64,000 nucleotides of DNA, taken from Vanilla planifolia (Eukaryota; Streptophyta; Magnoliopsida; Asparagales; Orchidaceae). The notes under the pieces were generated by a model. It saw only the letters and a list, made by a program, of their open reading frames with translations. It did no database searches and was not told where the DNA came from. Shown here in pieces: positions 63,320 through 64,000 of the stretch. A program made the position numbers and the translations under genes. Positions within the stretch are counted from its first letter, which is position 1; each line of letters begins with the position of its first letter. The DNA lies in the NCBI GenBank assembly GCA_023846275.1, contig CM043868.1, positions 17,703,755 through 17,767,754 on the forward strand, read 5' to 3'.

Positions 63320-64000
63320 AACCAAAGGTTTGTGCTTCCTTTTGGAGAGTCTACAATGGGATTGTTTCCATTACACTATGTGGTTAATGCAACCAAAATA
63401 TCTCCTTATCTGTCTTGTGCCCTTGGGGCTTCCTAGAAGACGAGTCCCTTACACATGCCTTTCAAGGGCTCCCTAAGGCTGCCTTGGCATCGAGTATTTT
63501 TGGCTTTGAAACTCTCTTACTACATGTTCTTCTTCAAACAAATATATCTAAGGACAGGCACAATTTTCTAGCTACCACCATTTCCATTGTCCTCTAACTC
63601 ATTTGGAAGAATATCATCATGAAGGCTTACGAGATGCCTATTTATCCTCCATTTGTCTTCACAATACTAGCCTAGGCATCATTGCTACAAAATCTTACAT
63701 ATCAACTTGGAGAACTAGGACCCCAACAGTTATTATTGTCCCAATTTAATTGGAAGTCTCCCCACTTTGTGCTAGATCAAGATAAATTTTGATAAGTTAG
63801 TCATCTACGGAGGAATCCCAAGGGCTAACGTTACTCTACCACATAACTATGGGTTGTTCATTTATGTTATCTACTTGAACCTTTCCTCGTTCTCTATTCT
63901 CTTTATCAAAAGGGAATGAGCACTTCTTGGAGCTCTTGTCAACCAACCTCTTGCCTATGCATGGGATGGAATATGGATCGAAGAGGGCTCATCTATCGTT
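63320..64000 (+). mobile_element. LINE 3' part (zinc-binding RT domain and RNase H), runs off the end
   Basis: Plus-strand frame 63415-63597 reads CPWGFLEDESLTHAFQGLPKAA then ISIVL, followed with a stop by LIWKN. This is the CxxGCxxDExxxHxFxxCxxA...xxWxxW-type zinc-binding domain (zf-RVT) found after the reverse transcriptase of plant L1 LINEs. The equivalent of the FNWKSPHF motif (usually NWKPPPxGxxKLNxD) occurs near 63745 and marks the start of the RNase H domain. An ALLGALVNQPLA-like piece occurs near 63925. Frames are interrupted, so the copy is inactive. The element continues beyond the window. Confidence 0.65.

Noticed and set aside
1-64000. CRISPR arrays, bacterial operons or an endogenous pararetrovirus
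   Set aside because: No regularly spaced short repeats with unique spacers, no closely packed co-directional genes and no pararetrovirus-type domains were recognised. Everything points to plant nuclear DNA with ordinary LTR elements and LINEs.
1-64000. tRNA or rRNA genes
   Set aside because: No cloverleaf with A/B box spacing or conserved rRNA blocks was noticed by eye. A tRNA search program would be needed to exclude short ones.

Overview
The window reads as nuclear DNA of a flowering plant. Genes are few and split by introns, intergenic DNA is long and very AT-rich, and degraded LTR retrotransposons and LINEs are everywhere. The strong G/C bias at third codon positions of the pectate lyase gene, together with the types of repeat present, favours a monocot such as a member of the Zingiberales. 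That placement is an inference.

Layout. 1-17.3 kb: AT-rich DNA with decayed Copia pieces (9.1-11.5 kb and 15.3-16.6 kb) and tandem repeats. Two exons of a broken phosducin-like (viral-IAP-associated-factor-type) gene lie on the minus strand: its 3' terminal exon at 6.1 kb and its first exon, with two in-frame stops, at 17 kb. 19-28 kb: one long minus-strand Copia element, split by two later insertions. One is a 3,016-bp solo LTR with TG...CA ends and a perfect 5-bp target-site duplication. The other is a ~2-kb segment flanked by a 9-bp direct repeat. 28.6-30.1 kb: an apparently intact two-exon pectate lyase gene of the P59/LAT59 type. 30-39 kb: AT-rich DNA, then a plus-strand Copia 3' half whose LTR lies directly upstream of 39.6-42.8 kb, an LRR receptor kinase gene (subfamily XII, XA21/EFR-like, non-RD kinase). 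That gene is interrupted by a 2-bp duplication. 46.4-50 kb: two diverged direct copies of a LINE-like unit. 51.9-56.3 kb: a minus-strand early nodulin-93 (ENOD93) type gene of four small exons. 58.8-62.1 kb: two minus-strand Copia gag/protease copies, the upstream one continuing into integrase. 63.3-64 kb: the 3' part of a plus-strand LINE, running off the end.

The three plant genes that look expressed or recently functional do not form a pathway. Pectate lyase acts in the cell wall, the LRR kinase would act at the plasma membrane in immune signalling, and ENOD93 is a small membrane protein. I found no previously undescribed defence or mobile system. The most informative signals are the dated nesting of retroelements, the 2-bp lesion in the immune receptor, the exploded phosducin-like gene and the hidden multi-exon ENOD93 gene.
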